A stretch of 64,000 bases of DNA from Clostridium minihomine (lineage in GTDB: Bacteria > Bacillota > Clostridia > Oscillospirales > Acutalibacteraceae). Location of the stretch: NCBI RefSeq assembly GCF_900240385.1, contig NZ_OEQH01000005.1, positions 1 through 64,000 on the forward strand, written 5' to 3'. Below the pieces are notes generated by a model. It searched no databases. It saw nothing but the letters and a program-made list of their open reading frames with translations, and was not told the DNA's origin. A program made the translations under genes and the position numbers. Shown here one piece after another: positions 18,413-26,464 of the stretch. Each line of letters begins with the position of its first letter. The first letter of the stretch is position 1.

Positions 18413-18754
18413 TTGCATGAACTGGGGATTATGTATCATGTGGTCAATCAGGTAGAAAAAATAGCCCGGCAGAACCGACTGACGGAAATTGAGGCACTGG
18501 TGCTGCAAATCGGGGAACTTTCGTCGGTTGTGCCGCAATTTATCCGTGCCTGTTATCCGGCAGCAGCGGACGGAACTTTATTGCAAAAAGCCTTGCTGGA
18601 AATTGAAATTCTTCCTGCAAACGCGCTGTGCCGCGGCTGCGGAAAGATTTATCATCTTCCCCTTGGCAACAGAAAATGTCCGCATTGCGAGAACCCGGAT
18701 TATGAGCTGCTTTGCGGAAGAGAATTTAATATCAAAGAAATCCGTGCCCGTTGA
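18413..18754 (+). CDS. hypA: Hydrogenase nickel/zinc metallochaperone HypA
   Basis: 113-residue nickel chaperone that works with HypB. I set the start at TTG 18413, because translation from it gives MHELGIMY: in HypA the N-terminal amine and His2 are the nickel ligands, so Met-His must be the true N-terminus. A GAAGG ribosome site lies upstream; a longer frame from 18371 would bury His2 and cannot make a functional nickel site. The zinc site is CRGC plus CPHC. Last gene before a strong terminator. Confidence 0.9.
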   Translation: MHELGIMYHVVNQVEKIARQNRLTEIEALVLQIGELSSVVPQFIRACYPAAADGTLLQKALLEIEILPANALCRGCGKIYHLPLGNRKCPHCENPDYELLCGREFNIKEIRAR

Positions 18755-18783
18755 ATTGAGCAAAGTCTCTGTGTTTCGCTGGC

Positions 18784-18820
18784 CCGGCTCTTATCCACAC
18801 TGGATAAGAGCCGGTTTTTT
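18784..18820 (+). terminator. Terminator of the Ni/hyp operon
   Basis: CCGGCTCTTATCC pairs perfectly with GGATAAGAGCCGG around ACACT and is followed by TTTTTT. Confidence 0.95.
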
Positions 18821-18887
18821 GTGGTGAAAAGCGGCACAATAATAGTATTATGGTGATAGATTGTTCTTACAAATGGCAAAGACTTGC

Positions 18888-18916
18888 TTGAGTTTTTCCA
18901 GATATTTGATTATAAT
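18888..18916 (+). promoter_or_regulatory. Promoter of mgsA
   Basis: TTGAGT (18888-18893), 17-bp spacer, TATAAT (18911-18916). The roughly 130-nt leader that follows contains a GGAAATTCT...AGAATTCC hairpin (about 18972-19010). Confidence 0.8.
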
Positions 18917-19053
18917 AAAATCAAAGGGAAAAGCATTTTGTGAAGGCAGGGGAACGTTCACGCCGAAGCATGGAAATTCTCTGTGTTTCATGATTCCCTG
19001 AAGAATTCCGAAAGTGGCAGAATAGTTACATTGCAATAAGATGGGGGAATTTT

Positions 19054-19539
19054 ATGGATGAGAAATTTATTACGTTTACCATTGGCAAACAAAAGAACAT
19101 TGCATTAATCGCCCACGACGGAAAAAAGCAGGAATTAATTCAGTGGTGTGCTCAAAATCAAGAGATTCTGCAAGGTCACTTTTTATGTGGAACCGGAACA
19201 ACGGCCAGACTGGTAGCAGAAAAAACCGGACTTCCGGTAAAAGGCTACAACAGCGGCCCGTTGGGCGGCGATCAGCAGATCGGTGCGAAAATTGTAGAAG
19301 GCAATATCAATTTTGTGATTTTTTTCTCGGATCCTTTAGAAGCTCAGCCGCATGATCCGGATGTTAAAGCTTTGCTGCGCATTGCCCAGGTTTATGATAT
19401 TCCAATCGCCAACAACAAAGCCACTGCTGACTTTCTGATCCATTCCACTTTGATGAATCAGGAGTATAACCACAAGGTAATTAATTTTAAGCAGAAAATC
19501 ATTGATCGCGCCAATGACAAAAGTGAACTGATTCAATAG
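19054..19539 (+). CDS. mgsA: Methylglyoxal synthase
   Basis: 161-residue enzyme converting dihydroxyacetone phosphate to methylglyoxal plus phosphate, a bypass of lower glycolysis. Family motifs: IALIAHDGKK (phosphate/active site), GTGTTARL, YNSGPLGGDQQIGA with the catalytic Asp, and FFSDPLEAQPHDPDVKALLR. The length is typical. Own promoter; followed 17 bp later by an HPr-like gene with a GCAGGTGA ribosome site, so both are co-transcribed. The pairing hints at a link between sugar phosphate overflow and PTS-like signalling (inference). Confidence 0.93.
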   Translation: MDEKFITFTIGKQKNIALIAHDGKKQELIQWCAQNQEILQGHFLCGTGTTARLVAEKTGLPVKGYNSGPLGGDQQIGAKIVEGNINFVIFFSDPLEAQPHDPDVKALLRIAQVYDIPIANNKATADFLIHSTLMNQEYNHKVINFKQKIIDRANDKSELIQ

Positions 19540-19556
19540 GAAGCAGGTGAATCGTT

Positions 19557-19784
19557 ATGATTACAATAAAAATTTTGATTGACAGTGTGGAAAAAGTGAA
19601 AAAACTGACTTCGATTCTTTCCAAAGAAGATGTGGACTGTGAAGTGGTGGAAGGGGTTCATATTATTGATGCCAAATCGATTATGGGGCTTTTCAGCATT
19701 GATTTAGCAGGCCCGGTTCAATTAAACATTCATTCTGACGACCAATCGATTTTGGACAACCTGAAAGAATTTATTGTAGAATAA
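19557..19784 (+). CDS. HPr-like small protein without the phospho-acceptor His
   Basis: 75-residue protein with an HPr-type fold suggested by the phrase VHIIDAKSIMGLFSIDLAGPVQL, which matches the region around the regulatory Ser46 of PTS HPr. The GxHARP motif with the His15 that accepts phosphate from enzyme I is absent; only the Ser-containing second motif remains. It therefore cannot carry phosphate in sugar transport but might act as a Crh-like regulator or be an unrelated paralogue. Coupled to mgsA and followed by an exceptionally long terminator hairpin. Confidence 0.6.
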   Translation: MITIKILIDSVEKVKKLTSILSKEDVDCEVVEGVHIIDAKSIMGLFSIDLAGPVQLNIHSDDQSILDNLKEFIVE

Positions 19785-19854
19785 GTCTGTTGTGTGAGTC
19801 TTTCTAAGATGAAGGTGTCCATTCATTGTGGAATAAAAAGGCGAGCAAACGCAT

Positions 19855-19895
19855 TGCAAAAACCCTGTGTTGAATTTCAACACAGGGTTTTTGCA
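19855..19895 (+). terminator. Long perfect terminator hairpin
   Basis: Two 20-base arms (19855-19874 and 19876-19895), perfectly complementary around a single central base, ending in TTTTTGCA with an internal T-run. Symmetric, so likely active on both strands. Confidence 0.85.
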
Positions 19896-20267
19896 GGGCA
19901 GACGCACCCAATTGCCCTTTTCTTTATAATAATAAAAGGATAAACATGTAAAAACAGACAGTTGAAACAAGACTATGAAGCGAAAAGAAAACTCCTTGGG
20001 GCAAAGCCCGGGGCGTTTGTGCGGTTCCATTCGAATAAAGTCTCTTTTTTATCGTGGGTATCCTTTTGTTTTTATTGACAGGCGATCTGGAATAGCCTAT
20101 GATTAAATACAGCTTTTTCTTTTTTAAAATGCAGTAAAAAAATAAATTTGCTGCGTAATAATGGCCAATTTGAATCAATACTATACAGTAGGGCGAAAGC
20201 TCTGCTTTTTTCAACCATATTCCGGAGAAACCGGCGTTTGTAAGTGGTGAAAACAGGGGGTTATATC
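19896..20267 (+). other. 372-bp upstream region of murE
   Basis: AT-rich. Contains the murE promoter (20075-20103) and a long leader. A CCTTGGGGCAAAGCCCGGGG stretch near 19990-20015 can form a short hairpin. No gene seen. Confidence 0.5.
20075..20103 (+). promoter_or_regulatory. Promoter of murE-murF
   Basis: Consensus TTGACA (20075-20080), 17-bp spacer, TATGAT (20098-20103). The start near 20110 leaves a leader of about 160 nt before murE. Confidence 0.8.
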
Positions 20268-21731
20268 ATGCAGTTAAAAGAGTTATTGCAAGGCCTGGAA
20301 TATTCCTGTTCCGGTGATCTGCAGGTGACAGTGGCGGATTTAATTTATGATTCCAGAAAAATAAAACCCGGCTGTGCCTTTGTTTGTCTGCGCGGAGCAC
20401 AGGCGGATGGGCACCGGTATGCCCGGCAGGCGGTGCAGGACGGAGCCTGCGCCATCATCGCAGAAGAATCGATAGAGCTTTCAGAGCAAATCCCCGTGGT
20501 GATTGTGCCGGATACCCGGTACGCTTTGGCAGTGATGTCCGCCGCATATTTTGGACACCCGGCTCAGCGGATGAAAATCATCGGGGTAACCGGAACAAAA
20601 GGGAAAACCACCACTTCTTATATGATTCGTGCGATTTTGGAGAAGGCCGGGCTGAAAACCGGGCTGATCGGAACCATCGGCGCGGTGATTGGGGATCAGG
20701 TGGTTCCAACTGAAAACACAACGCCGGAATCTTATGAAGTTCAGTATTTTATGAAAAAGATGGCGGAGGAAGGGTGCCGCTGCGTTGTTATGGAAGCCTC
20801 TTCCATCGGCCTGAAAGGATGCCGAACAGCCGGATTCACTTTTGATATTGGCTTGTTTACGAACTTTTCACCAGATCATATCGGCGGGGATGAGCATGCC
20901 TCTTTAGAAGAATACATGGAGTGCAAAAGCATGTTGTTCCGCCAGTGTCGCCTTGGAATTGTAAATATTGACGATGAGAATTGGGAAGGCGTTTTAAAAG
21001 GGCACACCTGTGAGTTAGAAACCTTTGGCTTTTCCGACACGGCTCAGCTGCGGGCAGAAAACGAAAACCTTGTGTCTCGTCCGGGCTATTTGGGTGCCCG
21101 CTTTGATGTGCGCGGCCTGATGGATTTTTCGGCCACTGTGGATATTCCCGGTAAGTTCAGCGCATATAACGCTTTGGCTGCCATTGCGGTGTGCCGTCAT
21201 TTCCCGGTCAGTAAGGAGCAAATTCAGCAAGGGCTTAGTTCTGTTACGGTAAAAGGCCGTGTGGAACCGGTTCCCGTTCCGGGTGAATATACGCTGCTGA
21301 TTGATTATGCTCACAATGCAGTTAGCATGGAAAATATTCTGGAAACCCTTCAGGAATATCAGCCGACGCGCCTGATTTGTATGTTTGGGGCGGGTGGCAA
21401 CCGCGCCAAATCCCGCCGGTATGAGATGGGCGAGGTGTGCGGCCGCTTGGCGGATCTTTCGGTCATTACGGCTGATAACTCCCGCTTTGAAGATGTGATG
21501 GATATCATTGAAGATATTAAAGTCGGCATGGCCAAGACCGATGGCGAATATGTGGTGATTCCCGATCGCCGGGAAGCCATTCGTTATTGTCTTGTGAATG
21601 CTCAAAAGGGCGATATTGTGGTGTTGGCTGGAAAAGGACACGAGGATTATCAAGAAATTAAGGGAGTGAAATACCCCTTTGATGAGCGTGTTGTGATAGC
21701 GGAACTGCTGGAAGAAATCAAGAAAGCGTGA
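20268..21731 (+). CDS. murE: UDP-N-acetylmuramyl-tripeptide synthetase (MurE family)
   Basis: 487-residue Mur ligase adding the third stem residue to UDP-MurNAc-L-Ala-D-Glu. The P-loop is GVTGTKGKTTTSY, the carbamylated-Lys region is MEASSIGLK, and the C-terminal specificity loop reads ADNSRFED. Canonical meso-DAP enzymes have DNPR and lysine enzymes usually DDPR, so this DNSR variant keeps the Asn but replaces Pro. Start at ATG 20268 after AGGGGG; ATG 20244 has no ribosome site. murF starts 5 bp after its stop. A diaminopimelate dehydrogenase at 32161 is consistent with meso-DAP use. A second, canonical MurE elsewhere in the genome is possible. Confidence 0.85.
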   Translation: MQLKELLQGLEYSCSGDLQVTVADLIYDSRKIKPGCAFVCLRGAQADGHRYARQAVQDGACAIIAEESIELSEQIPVVIVPDTRYALAVMSAAYFGHPAQRMKIIGVTGTKGKTTTSYMIRAILEKAGLKTGLIGTIGAVIGDQVVPTENTTPESYEVQYFMKKMAEEGCRCVVMEASSIGLKGCRTAGFTFDIGLFTNFSPDHIGGDEHASLEEYMECKSMLFRQCRLGIVNIDDENWEGVLKGHTCELETFGFSDTAQLRAENENLVSRPGYLGARFDVRGLMDFSATVDIPGKFSAYNALAAIAVCRHFPVSKEQIQQGLSSVTVKGRVEPVPVPGEYTLLIDYAHNAVSMENILETLQEYQPTRLICMFGAGGNRAKSRRYEMGEVCGRLADLSVITADNSRFEDVMDIIEDIKVGMAKTDGEYVVIPDRREAIRYCLVNAQKGDIVVLAGKGHEDYQEIKGVKYPFDERVVIAELLEEIKKA

Positions 21732-21735
21732 TAAC

Positions 21736-23109
21736 ATGAAAATGCTGGTCAGGGAAATCGCACAGGCATGCGGGGGCACGCTTTTGTGTGGGGATGAAAA
21801 TCAGGAAATTACCTTTGTGACCACAGACAGCCGCCAGGCGGGGCCCGGTGCACTGTTTGTTCCCATCGTCGGCGAAAACGTAAATGCTCACCGCTTTCTG
21901 GATGCTGTTTCTGCCGCCGGAGCAACGGCTGTTTTGACTCAGGAGCATGCAAAGAAAGAGGACTCTTGCGCGTGGATTGCTGTTTCGGATACCCGGGCAG
22001 CGCTTCAGGCAATCGCTTCTGCTTACCGCAGCCGGTTTTCCATTCCCCTTGTGGGGGTAACCGGGAGCGTCGGCAAGACCACCACCAAAGAAATGTTGGC
22101 CTTGGCTTTGTCCGCAGAGCGCAATGTGATGAAAACCGAAGGGAATTTTAACAGCCAGCTGGGCGTGCCGCTGACTTTGTTTCGGCTGGAGCCAGAGCAT
22201 CAGGCGGCAATCATCGAAATGGGTATGAGTGAATTCGGTGAAATGGCCCGCTTGGCCAAAACAGCCCGTCCCACCTGTGCGGTGATGACCAATATTGGCA
22301 TTTCTCATATTGAAAATCTGGGAACCCAGGAAAATATCTGTTCTGAAAAGCTTCATATTACCGATTCGTTCACAAAGGATTCGGTTCTTTTTCTGAATGG
22401 GGACGATCCGATTCTGGCCGGTCTGCGGGGAAAGCTGCCTTATTCCGTGATTTATTTTGGAACCGGTGACTGGTGTGATTTTCGGGCGGAGCACATCAGT
22501 TTTGAAGACGGTTCCACCTGTTTTACAGCGGTGTTTGGGCAGTCTCGGCTTTCGGTGTCGCTTCCGGTTCCGGGAACACATAATGTTCTCAATGCGCTGG
22601 CTTCGCTGGCGGTGGCTCAGCATTTGGGTGTATCACCCCAAAAGGCAGCCGAGGCACTGCAAACCTATCAGCCTCCGGCGATGCGGCAGCAGATTCATAC
22701 ATCCCATGGCATTACGATTATTGATGACTCTTATAATGCCAGCCCGGATTCCATGCGCAGCAGTATCAATATTTTAATGGATTTAAAGGGGAAAGGTTCC
22801 GGTCGTGCGGTGGCGGTATTGGCCGATATGCTGGAACTGGGGGAGCATTCCCGTCAGGCTCATTTTGAAACCGGTGTGTATGCGGCAGCCCATGGGGTGG
22901 ATGCCCTGTTTGTCATTGGACAACAGGCGCGAGAAATCCGCTGGGGTGCGTTGTCTGCAGAAAGCCACCTGCCTGTTTTTTCCTTTTGCAATAATCAAAA
23001 AGCGTTGGAAACGCTGCTGGAGTATTTAAAACCGGACGATGTTGTGGTAATTAAAGGCTCTCGGGGAATGAAAACGGATGAAATTGTTCGTGGCCTGTTG
23101 GAACGGTAA
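21736..23109 (+). CDS. murF: UDP-MurNAc-tripeptide:D-Ala-D-Ala ligase
   Basis: 457-residue cytoplasmic ligase that adds D-Ala-D-Ala to the peptidoglycan precursor. The P-loop is GVTGSVGKTTTKE, then EMGMSEFGEMARLA, TNIGISHIENLGT and the C-terminal DDSYNASPDSMR and LADMLELGE motifs, all typical of MurF. Transcribed with murE. A terminator follows directly. Confidence 0.93.
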   Translation: MKMLVREIAQACGGTLLCGDENQEITFVTTDSRQAGPGALFVPIVGENVNAHRFLDAVSAAGATAVLTQEHAKKEDSCAWIAVSDTRAALQAIASAYRSRFSIPLVGVTGSVGKTTTKEMLALALSAERNVMKTEGNFNSQLGVPLTLFRLEPEHQAAIIEMGMSEFGEMARLAKTARPTCAVMTNIGISHIENLGTQENICSEKLHITDSFTKDSVLFLNGDDPILAGLRGKLPYSVIYFGTGDWCDFRAEHISFEDGSTCFTAVFGQSRLSVSLPVPGTHNVLNALASLAVAQHLGVSPQKAAEALQTYQPPAMRQQIHTSHGITIIDDSYNASPDSMRSSINILMDLKGKGSGRAVAVLADMLELGEHSRQAHFETGVYAAAHGVDALFVIGQQAREIRWGALSAESHLPVFSFCNNQKALETLLEYLKPDDVVVIKGSRGMKTDEIVRGLLER

Positions 23110-23126
23110 GTTTGTTTCCCGAAAAG

Positions 23127-23165
23127 AAAAAAGAACGCAAAGCATTGCTTTGCGTTCTTTTTTAC
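23127..23165 (+). terminator. Terminator of murE-murF
   Basis: AAAGAACGCAAAGCA / TGCTTTGCGTTCTTT perfect stem with flanking A- and T-runs; bidirectional in principle. Confidence 0.93.
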
Positions 23166-23363
23166 GAAAATTTAACATTTTAAAGGTCTGAAATATTTAT
23201 TGCACAAATCGTATTCCTCGTTTCTACAAGGATTACAAAATATACTTGGTATATTTATAAATAATAGATAGAAATAAAATAAAAAACTTTTTTCTGTTTT
23301 CTGCCCTTTGACGAAATACTGGGCAAACTAAATAAAAAGTTCGAGAATTGATCTGGGTTCTAT

Positions 23364-23392
23364 TTGACAATTATTTCTAGGTTTACTATAAT
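23364..23392 (+). promoter_or_regulatory. Promoter of opuA operon
   Basis: TTGACA (23364-23369), 17-bp spacer, TATAAT (23387-23392): a perfect consensus promoter, so control probably acts through the adjacent inverted repeat. Confidence 0.85.
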
Positions 23393-23394
23393 TA

Positions 23395-23431
23395 CAGTAA
23401 CAACTTTGCGGTAGAATGAAAGTTGTTACTG
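23395..23431 (+). promoter_or_regulatory. 13-bp inverted repeat at the opuA transcription start
   Basis: CAGTAACAACTTT (23395-23407) and AAAGTTGTTACTG (23419-23431) are perfect complements around 11 bases, starting 2 bp after the -10. The transcript would begin within or next to it. It may be a repressor operator or, with the following T-rich stretch, an early RNA hairpin/attenuator. Confidence 0.6.
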
Positions 23432-23494
23432 GCGTTTTGGATTGTTTTTTTCAGAAAATACTCAAAATTTGATAGAAAAGAGGGATGAGGAGAG

Positions 23495-24688
23495 ATGCCA
23501 AAGGTTGAAATTAAAAATCTATATAAAATATTTGGTGCTACCCCCAAAAAGATGATTCCGCTCTTGCAGCAGGGTGAAAACAAGGAATCTGTTTTAAAAA
23601 AAAGCAAGCATCATGTTGGTGTAAATAATGCTTCTTTTTCAGTAGAGGAAGGCGAGATCTTTGTCGTCATGGGCCTTTCTGGAAGCGGAAAATCCACTTT
23701 GATTCGTTGCTTGAACCGGCTGATCGAGCCAACAGACGGGCAGGTATTAATTGATGGACAAGATATCGCGGCATATGATGCAGAACGCTTAAGAGAAGTT
23801 CGCAGAAAGAAAATTGCCATGGTGTTTCAAAATTTTGCTCTTCTGCCTCATCGCACCGTGGCTGACAATGTGGCTTTCGGTTTAGAGATTCAAAAGGTGG
23901 ACGAACAAGAGCGCCGGGCAAAAGCGCTTGAAATGCTTGAAGTTGTGGGTCTGAAAGGCTATGAGAATGCATATCCTTCTCAGCTTTCTGGCGGTATGCA
24001 GCAAAGAGTAGGGTTGGCGCGGGCTTTGGCAACATCTCCTGACGTTTTGCTGATGGACGAGGCCTTCAGTGCGCTGGATCCCCTGATTCGCAAGGGAATG
24101 CAGAATGAGCTGATCAGTCTGCAAAGAAAATTAAAGAAAACTATTATTTTTATTACCCATGATTTGGATGAGGCTTTGAAGCTGGGGGATCGCATTGCGA
24201 TTATGAAAGACGGCGTCATTGTGCAAATCGGCACGCCGGAAGAAATTTTAAGCAAGCCGGCTGACGATTATGTGAAGGAATTTGTGCAGGGCGTGAATCG
24301 CAGCAAGGTAATGACGGCCAGCTCTATTATGAGCGACGCAGACACGGTTACCACAGTAACCGGCGGCGCCAGAGTTGCGGTGCGTCAGATGAAAGAAGCG
24401 GCAATTTCCAGCCTTTTTGTCACGAATAAGCAGGGGGAACTTTTGGGCATTGTTACTATTGATGATGCGACCCGGCTGATTCGCGAAGGAAAAGAGGATT
24501 TGGCCGAGATTTTGGATCGGGGCATCTGCACCGTTAATCCAGATACTTTAATTGAAGAAATAGCTCCCCTGTTTTTGAACACCCGGTACCCTGTGGCAGT
24601 TACCGATGAGGATAACAAACTTTTGGGTATTATATTTAAGGTGTCGGTTCTGGCGGGCATTGTAGGGGAGGGCAACGCGGATGTATAG
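23495..24688 (+). CDS. opuAA: Glycine betaine/proline ABC transporter ATP-binding protein with CBS domains
   Basis: 397-residue ATPase of the OpuA class importing compatible solutes. The N-terminal family extension contains IFGATPKK. Walker A is GLSGSGKST (about 61-69), then FQNFALLPHRTV, signature LSGGMQQRV and Walker B VLLMDEAFSALDPLIR. The C-terminal tail of about 115 residues holds a tandem CBS module (TASSIMSDADTV and ITIDDATRLI-like repeats), the ionic-strength sensor of OpuA. An AGGAGAG ribosome site precedes the ATG. Overlaps the permease gene by 8 bp. Confidence 0.92.
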   Translation: MPKVEIKNLYKIFGATPKKMIPLLQQGENKESVLKKSKHHVGVNNASFSVEEGEIFVVMGLSGSGKSTLIRCLNRLIEPTDGQVLIDGQDIAAYDAERLREVRRKKIAMVFQNFALLPHRTVADNVAFGLEIQKVDEQERRAKALEMLEVVGLKGYENAYPSQLSGGMQQRVGLARALATSPDVLLMDEAFSALDPLIRKGMQNELISLQRKLKKTIIFITHDLDEALKLGDRIAIMKDGVIVQIGTPEEILSKPADDYVKEFVQGVNRSKVMTASSIMSDADTVTTVTGGARVAVRQMKEAAISSLFVTNKQGELLGIVTIDDATRLIREGKEDLAEILDRGICTVNPDTLIEEIAPLFLNTRYPVAVTDEDNKLLGIIFKVSVLAGIVGEGNADV

Positions 24689-25547
24689 ATTACCGATTGG
24701 CGATTATGTGGAACGTGCGATTGACTGGCTTACCGTCAATTTAGCTCCCTTCTTTAATGGGATTAAAGAAGGACTTTCCGGGATTATCGGCGGATTTGAA
24801 TTTGTATTTAATGGAATTCCTTTTTACATTATGATTGCGCTGTTTGCGCTTTTGGCCTGGCGTGTTGCCGGCCGGGGAACAGGAATCTTTACCATAGTGG
24901 GACTTTTGCTGATTGTTTCTATGAATTTGTGGACACAGACAATGGAAACTTTGGCTTTGGTGGTCACTTCCACTTTCATTGCATTGTTATTGGGGCTTCC
25001 CCTTGGCATTTGGATGTCGCGCAGCGACAAGGCCAACAATGCTATCCGGCCTGTTTTAGACTTTATGCAGACCATGCCGGCTTTTGTTTATTTGATTCCT
25101 GCGGTATACTTTTTTGATTTGGGAGAAGTTCCGGGAGCGGTGGCAACCGTTATCTTTGCGATGCCTCCTGTGGTGCGCCTGACCAGCCTGGGAATTCGTC
25201 AGGTTCCCTTGGATGTGGTCGAAGCATCCAGAGCCTTCGGTTCCACTTCTGGCCAGCTGCTGTGGAAAGTGCAGATTCCCATGGCAATGCCCACTATTTT
25301 AGCCGGGCTGAACCAAACGATTCTGCTTTCCTTGTCTATGGTGGTTATCTCAGCCATGATCGGTGCCGGCGGGCTGGGCAATGTGGTTCTGCAAGGGATT
25401 ACGCAGATGAAGATGGGCCAGGGATTTGAAGGCGGCCTTGCCGTTGTCATTTTGGCTATGGTGATTGACCGTATCACTCAAAGTTTGGGGAAAGGAAATC
25501 GGAAGAGTTTATTCTCTATTCTTTTTAAGAAGGGAAGGACCGAATAA
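24681..25547 (+). CDS. opuAB: Glycine betaine/proline ABC transporter permease
   Basis: 288-residue membrane permease of the OpuA/ProW type, with about six hydrophobic segments and the EAA loop VEASRAFGSTSGQLLWKVQIPMAMPTI that docks on the ATPase. Unlike Lactococcus OpuABC it is not fused to the binding protein; two separate binding-protein genes follow. Start and stop overlap its neighbours, giving tight coupling. Confidence 0.92.
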   Translation: MYRLPIGDYVERAIDWLTVNLAPFFNGIKEGLSGIIGGFEFVFNGIPFYIMIALFALLAWRVAGRGTGIFTIVGLLLIVSMNLWTQTMETLALVVTSTFIALLLGLPLGIWMSRSDKANNAIRPVLDFMQTMPAFVYLIPAVYFFDLGEVPGAVATVIFAMPPVVRLTSLGIRQVPLDVVEASRAFGSTSGQLLWKVQIPMAMPTILAGLNQTILLSLSMVVISAMIGAGGLGNVVLQGITQMKMGQGFEGGLAVVILAMVIDRITQSLGKGNRKSLFSILFKKGRTE

Positions 25548-26464
25548 TGATACGATTTCAAGGGAAAGTCAAAAAAGCATTGGCTCTCGGCCTTAGCTTG
25601 GTGATGATAACCGGGGCGATGGGCGGCTGTGGCCAGCCGCAAAACGAAAAGGTTAAAACTGTAAAACTGGGGTATGTGAACTGGGCAGAAGGAATTGCCA
25701 TGACAAATCTGGCGGCCGCAGTGCTGCAAGATGACATGGGTTACCGTGTGGAAACCGCCATGGTAGATGTTGCCCCGCTGTTCACCTCGCTGGTTGCTGG
25801 GAACACAGATGCATTTATGGACGTGTGGCTTCCGGTAACTCATGAGGACTATATGAATAAATATGGCGATCAGTTAGAAGATTTGGGCGTCAATTATGAA
25901 AATGCGATGATTGGCCTTACCGTTCCCGCTTATGTACCTATTAACAGCGTAGAAGAACTGAAAGATAACAAAGAAATGTTCAACGGTGAAATTGTCGGCA
26001 TTGATTCCGGAGCAGTGGTCATGAGGGAGACAGAACGGTTGATTTCGGAATACGATCTGGATTATAAGCTTCTGTCAGGCAGCGGCCCCACCATGACGGC
26101 GGCATTGAAAAAAGCCATTGATGCAAAGGAACCGATTGTGGTGCTGGGTTGGAAGCCCCATTGGAAATTTTCTCGTTGGGATTTAAAAGTGTTAGAAGAT
26201 CCAAAGAATATTTATGGAACCTCAGAGAATATTCACACCATGGCAAGAAAAGGGTTTTCAAACGATATGCCGGATGTAGCGGCATTTTTGACAAACTTTA
26301 AACTGGATGAGCAGCAGTTGGGGAGTTTGATGGACGCCATTGAAAATGGCAGCGATCCCTTGGAAGCAGCCCGAAAGTGGAGCAAAGACAATGCAGAGCT
26401 GGTGAAAAGCTGGCTTCCAAATGCAGAAATAGAAAACACGAAGAAAACGGAGGACAAACCATGA
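25547..26464 (+). CDS. opuAC: Glycine betaine-binding lipoprotein, copy 1
   Basis: 305-residue solute-binding protein with a lipoprotein signal (GAMGGCGQ lipobox). Aromatic residues that form the betaine cage are present: YVNWAEGIA, DVWLPVTHEDY and GWKPHWKFSRWDL. It overlaps the permease gene by 1 bp and copy 2 by 4 bp (ATGA). Copy 2 is highly similar throughout, so the pair arose by tandem duplication. The copies differ, for example, in VLGWKPH here versus VTAWKPH in copy 2. Confidence 0.9.
   Translation: MIRFQGKVKKALALGLSLVMITGAMGGCGQPQNEKVKTVKLGYVNWAEGIAMTNLAAAVLQDDMGYRVETAMVDVAPLFTSLVAGNTDAFMDVWLPVTHEDYMNKYGDQLEDLGVNYENAMIGLTVPAYVPINSVEELKDNKEMFNGEIVGIDSGAVVMRETERLISEYDLDYKLLSGSGPTMTAALKKAIDAKEPIVVLGWKPHWKFSRWDLKVLEDPKNIYGTSENIHTMARKGFSNDMPDVAAFLTNFKLDEQQLGSLMDAIENGSDPLEAARKWSKDNAELVKSWLPNAEIENTKKTEDKP

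Larger units (their letters stand above)
23166..23494 (+). other. 329-bp upstream region of opuA
   Basis: AT-rich. Contains the opuA promoter (23364-23392) and a 13-bp inverted repeat at the transcription start (23395-23431), listed separately. No gene seen. Confidence 0.5.

Noticed and set aside
26377-26460. Upstream extension of the second betaine-binding protein
   Set aside because: Lies in another phase of copy 1 and would bury the lipoprotein signal; ATG 26461 has GGAGG and the ATGA coupling.
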